A DNA stretch of 64,000 nt from Saccharomonospora piscinae (GTDB lineage: Bacteria > Actinomycetota > Actinomycetes > Mycobacteriales > Pseudonocardiaceae), in the NCBI RefSeq assembly GCF_005862235.1, contig NZ_VCEK01000003.1, positions 726,079 through 790,078 on the forward strand. The letters are read 5' to 3'. Below are positions 63,477 to 64,000 of this stretch, piece by piece. The notes under the pieces are model-generated. The model did not search any database, was not told the DNA's origin, and saw nothing but the letters and a program-made list of their open reading frames with translations. Position 1 is the stretch's first letter; every line of letters starts with the position of its first letter. A program made the position numbers and the translations under genes.

Positions 63477-63977
63477 GTGCGCGTGCTGGTCCTGTCCGAC
63501 ACCCACGTGCCCGACCGGGCACGCGACCTCCCCGCGCCCGTGTGGCGGGAGATCGCCGAGGCCGACGTGACGATCCACGCGGGTGACTGGGTCGGGGAGA
63601 GGCTGCTCGACCGGATTGAGGCCGTGGCGGGGCGGCTCGTCGCGGTCCACGGCAACAACGACGGCCCGGCGCTGCGGCGGCGGTTGCCCGAGGTGGCCCG
63701 CGTGGAGCTGGACGGTCTCCACGTGGCCGTCGTCCACGAGACAGGGCAGGCCCGGGGCCGCGAACGGCGCTGTGGCCGGCTCTTTCCCGACACCGACCTA
63801 CTGATCTTCGGTCACAGTCACATCCCGTGGGACTCGGAGACGGAGAACGGGCTGCGGTTGCTCAATCCCGGTTCGCCGACCGACCGGCGCAGGCAACCGG
63901 CCGCGACCTACCTCACGATGGAGGTGGCCGCCGCGCGCCTGCACGACCTCCGCCTGCACGCGCTGCCCCGGAGGTGA
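63477..63977 (+). CDS. YfcE/MJ0936-type metallophosphoesterase
   Basis: A 166-residue phosphodiesterase of the short calcineurin-like family. Metal ligands are in VLSDTHVPD (Asp, His), HAGDWVG (Asp), VHGNNDG (Asn, Asp), VVHETGQ and FGHSHIP (His-x-His). Such enzymes cleave small phosphodiesters; the natural substrate is unknown. GTG 63477 follows CAGGGAGG by 5 nt. It is divergent from the VanW gene across 290 bp in which no other feature was recognised. Confidence 0.9.
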   Translation: MRVLVLSDTHVPDRARDLPAPVWREIAEADVTIHAGDWVGERLLDRIEAVAGRLVAVHGNNDGPALRRRLPEVARVELDGLHVAVVHETGQARGRERRCGRLFPDTDLLIFGHSHIPWDSETENGLRLLNPGSPTDRRRQPAATYLTMEVAAARLHDLRLHALPRR

Positions 63978-63980
63978 GTG

Positions 63981-64000
63981 GTGAACCCCGTCGGAGTCCT
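63981..64000 (+). CDS. Possible start of another gene (cut by the window end)
   Basis: A GTG at 63981, four bases after the phosphodiesterase stop, opens a frame reading VNPVGV before the window ends, with GGAG (63970-63973) 7 nt upstream. Spacing fits an operon partner. Six codons cannot name a product. Confidence 0.3.

Overview
This is a gene-dense, very GC-rich stretch of an actinobacterial chromosome. GTG starts, 4-bp ATGA/GTGA overlaps, actinobacterial families (DUF3817, DUF2277, DUF5302, DUF5313, RamB, AfsR-type and DrrAB-type proteins) and gene order shared with Mycobacterium point to the Pseudonocardiaceae (Saccharomonospora/Amycolatopsis-like). The genus is an inference. No rRNA, tRNA, CRISPR array or intact transposon was seen.

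Region by region. 1-13.3 kb is housekeeping: proA, a DEAD-box helicase, a universal stress protein, a DivIVA-like coiled-coil protein, a TetR regulator, methylmalonyl-CoA epimerase divergent from acetyl-CoA acetyltransferase, a mannose-6-phosphate isomerase-like protein and an ABC-2 exporter. At 13.3-15.1 kb a thiamine-binding protein gene is followed by an inserted cassette. It holds a DddA/SCP1.201-type nucleic-acid deaminase toxin and an Imm1 immunity protein, and it lies between two perfect 134-bp copies of the 3' end of the thiamine-binding gene. 15.1-24.2 kb holds a YbbN-like thioredoxin, a zinc metallopeptidase, glycogen phosphorylase, a lone ABC ATPase, an enoyl-CoA hydratase and two methyltransferase-type genes. 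24.3-30.3 kb pairs a 1061-residue AfsR-like regulator with a convergent DrrAB-like exporter and an ArsR-ArsN fusion. 31.6-33.8 kb is a less typical patch: an HxlR regulator, a divergent MFS transporter and a decayed IS481-type transposase.

33.8-42.9 kb holds a LysE exporter, an AhpD-like protein, a two-component system, a secreted TAP-family peptidase, two membrane proteins, an NlpC/P60 wall hydrolase, a nucleoside hydrolase and a hexapeptide acyltransferase. A 21-bp repeat array fills the convergent gap before ramB. 43.1-47.7 kb is the glyoxylate shunt: ramB divergent from aceA-aceB, with palindromes in the shared control region. 48.2-59 kb matches, in order, the mycobacterial Rv3032-Rv3026c block (GT4 glycosyltransferase, GH57 branching enzyme, methyltransferase, etfB, etfA, GNAT, acyltransferase). 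That block is tied to methylglucose lipopolysaccharide and electron transfer flavoprotein. Here a GH2 glycosidase, a SnoaL-like protein and a DegV protein interrupt it. 59-64 kb holds an enoyl-CoA hydratase-like protein, valine dehydrogenase, DUF5302, a VanW protein and a phosphodiesterase.

Functionally, the acyl-CoA genes, etfBA and the glyoxylate shunt fit growth on fatty acids and acetate. Glycogen phosphorylase and the GT4/GH57 pair handle alpha-glucans. The most notable item is the deaminase-immunity cassette and its flanking repeats.
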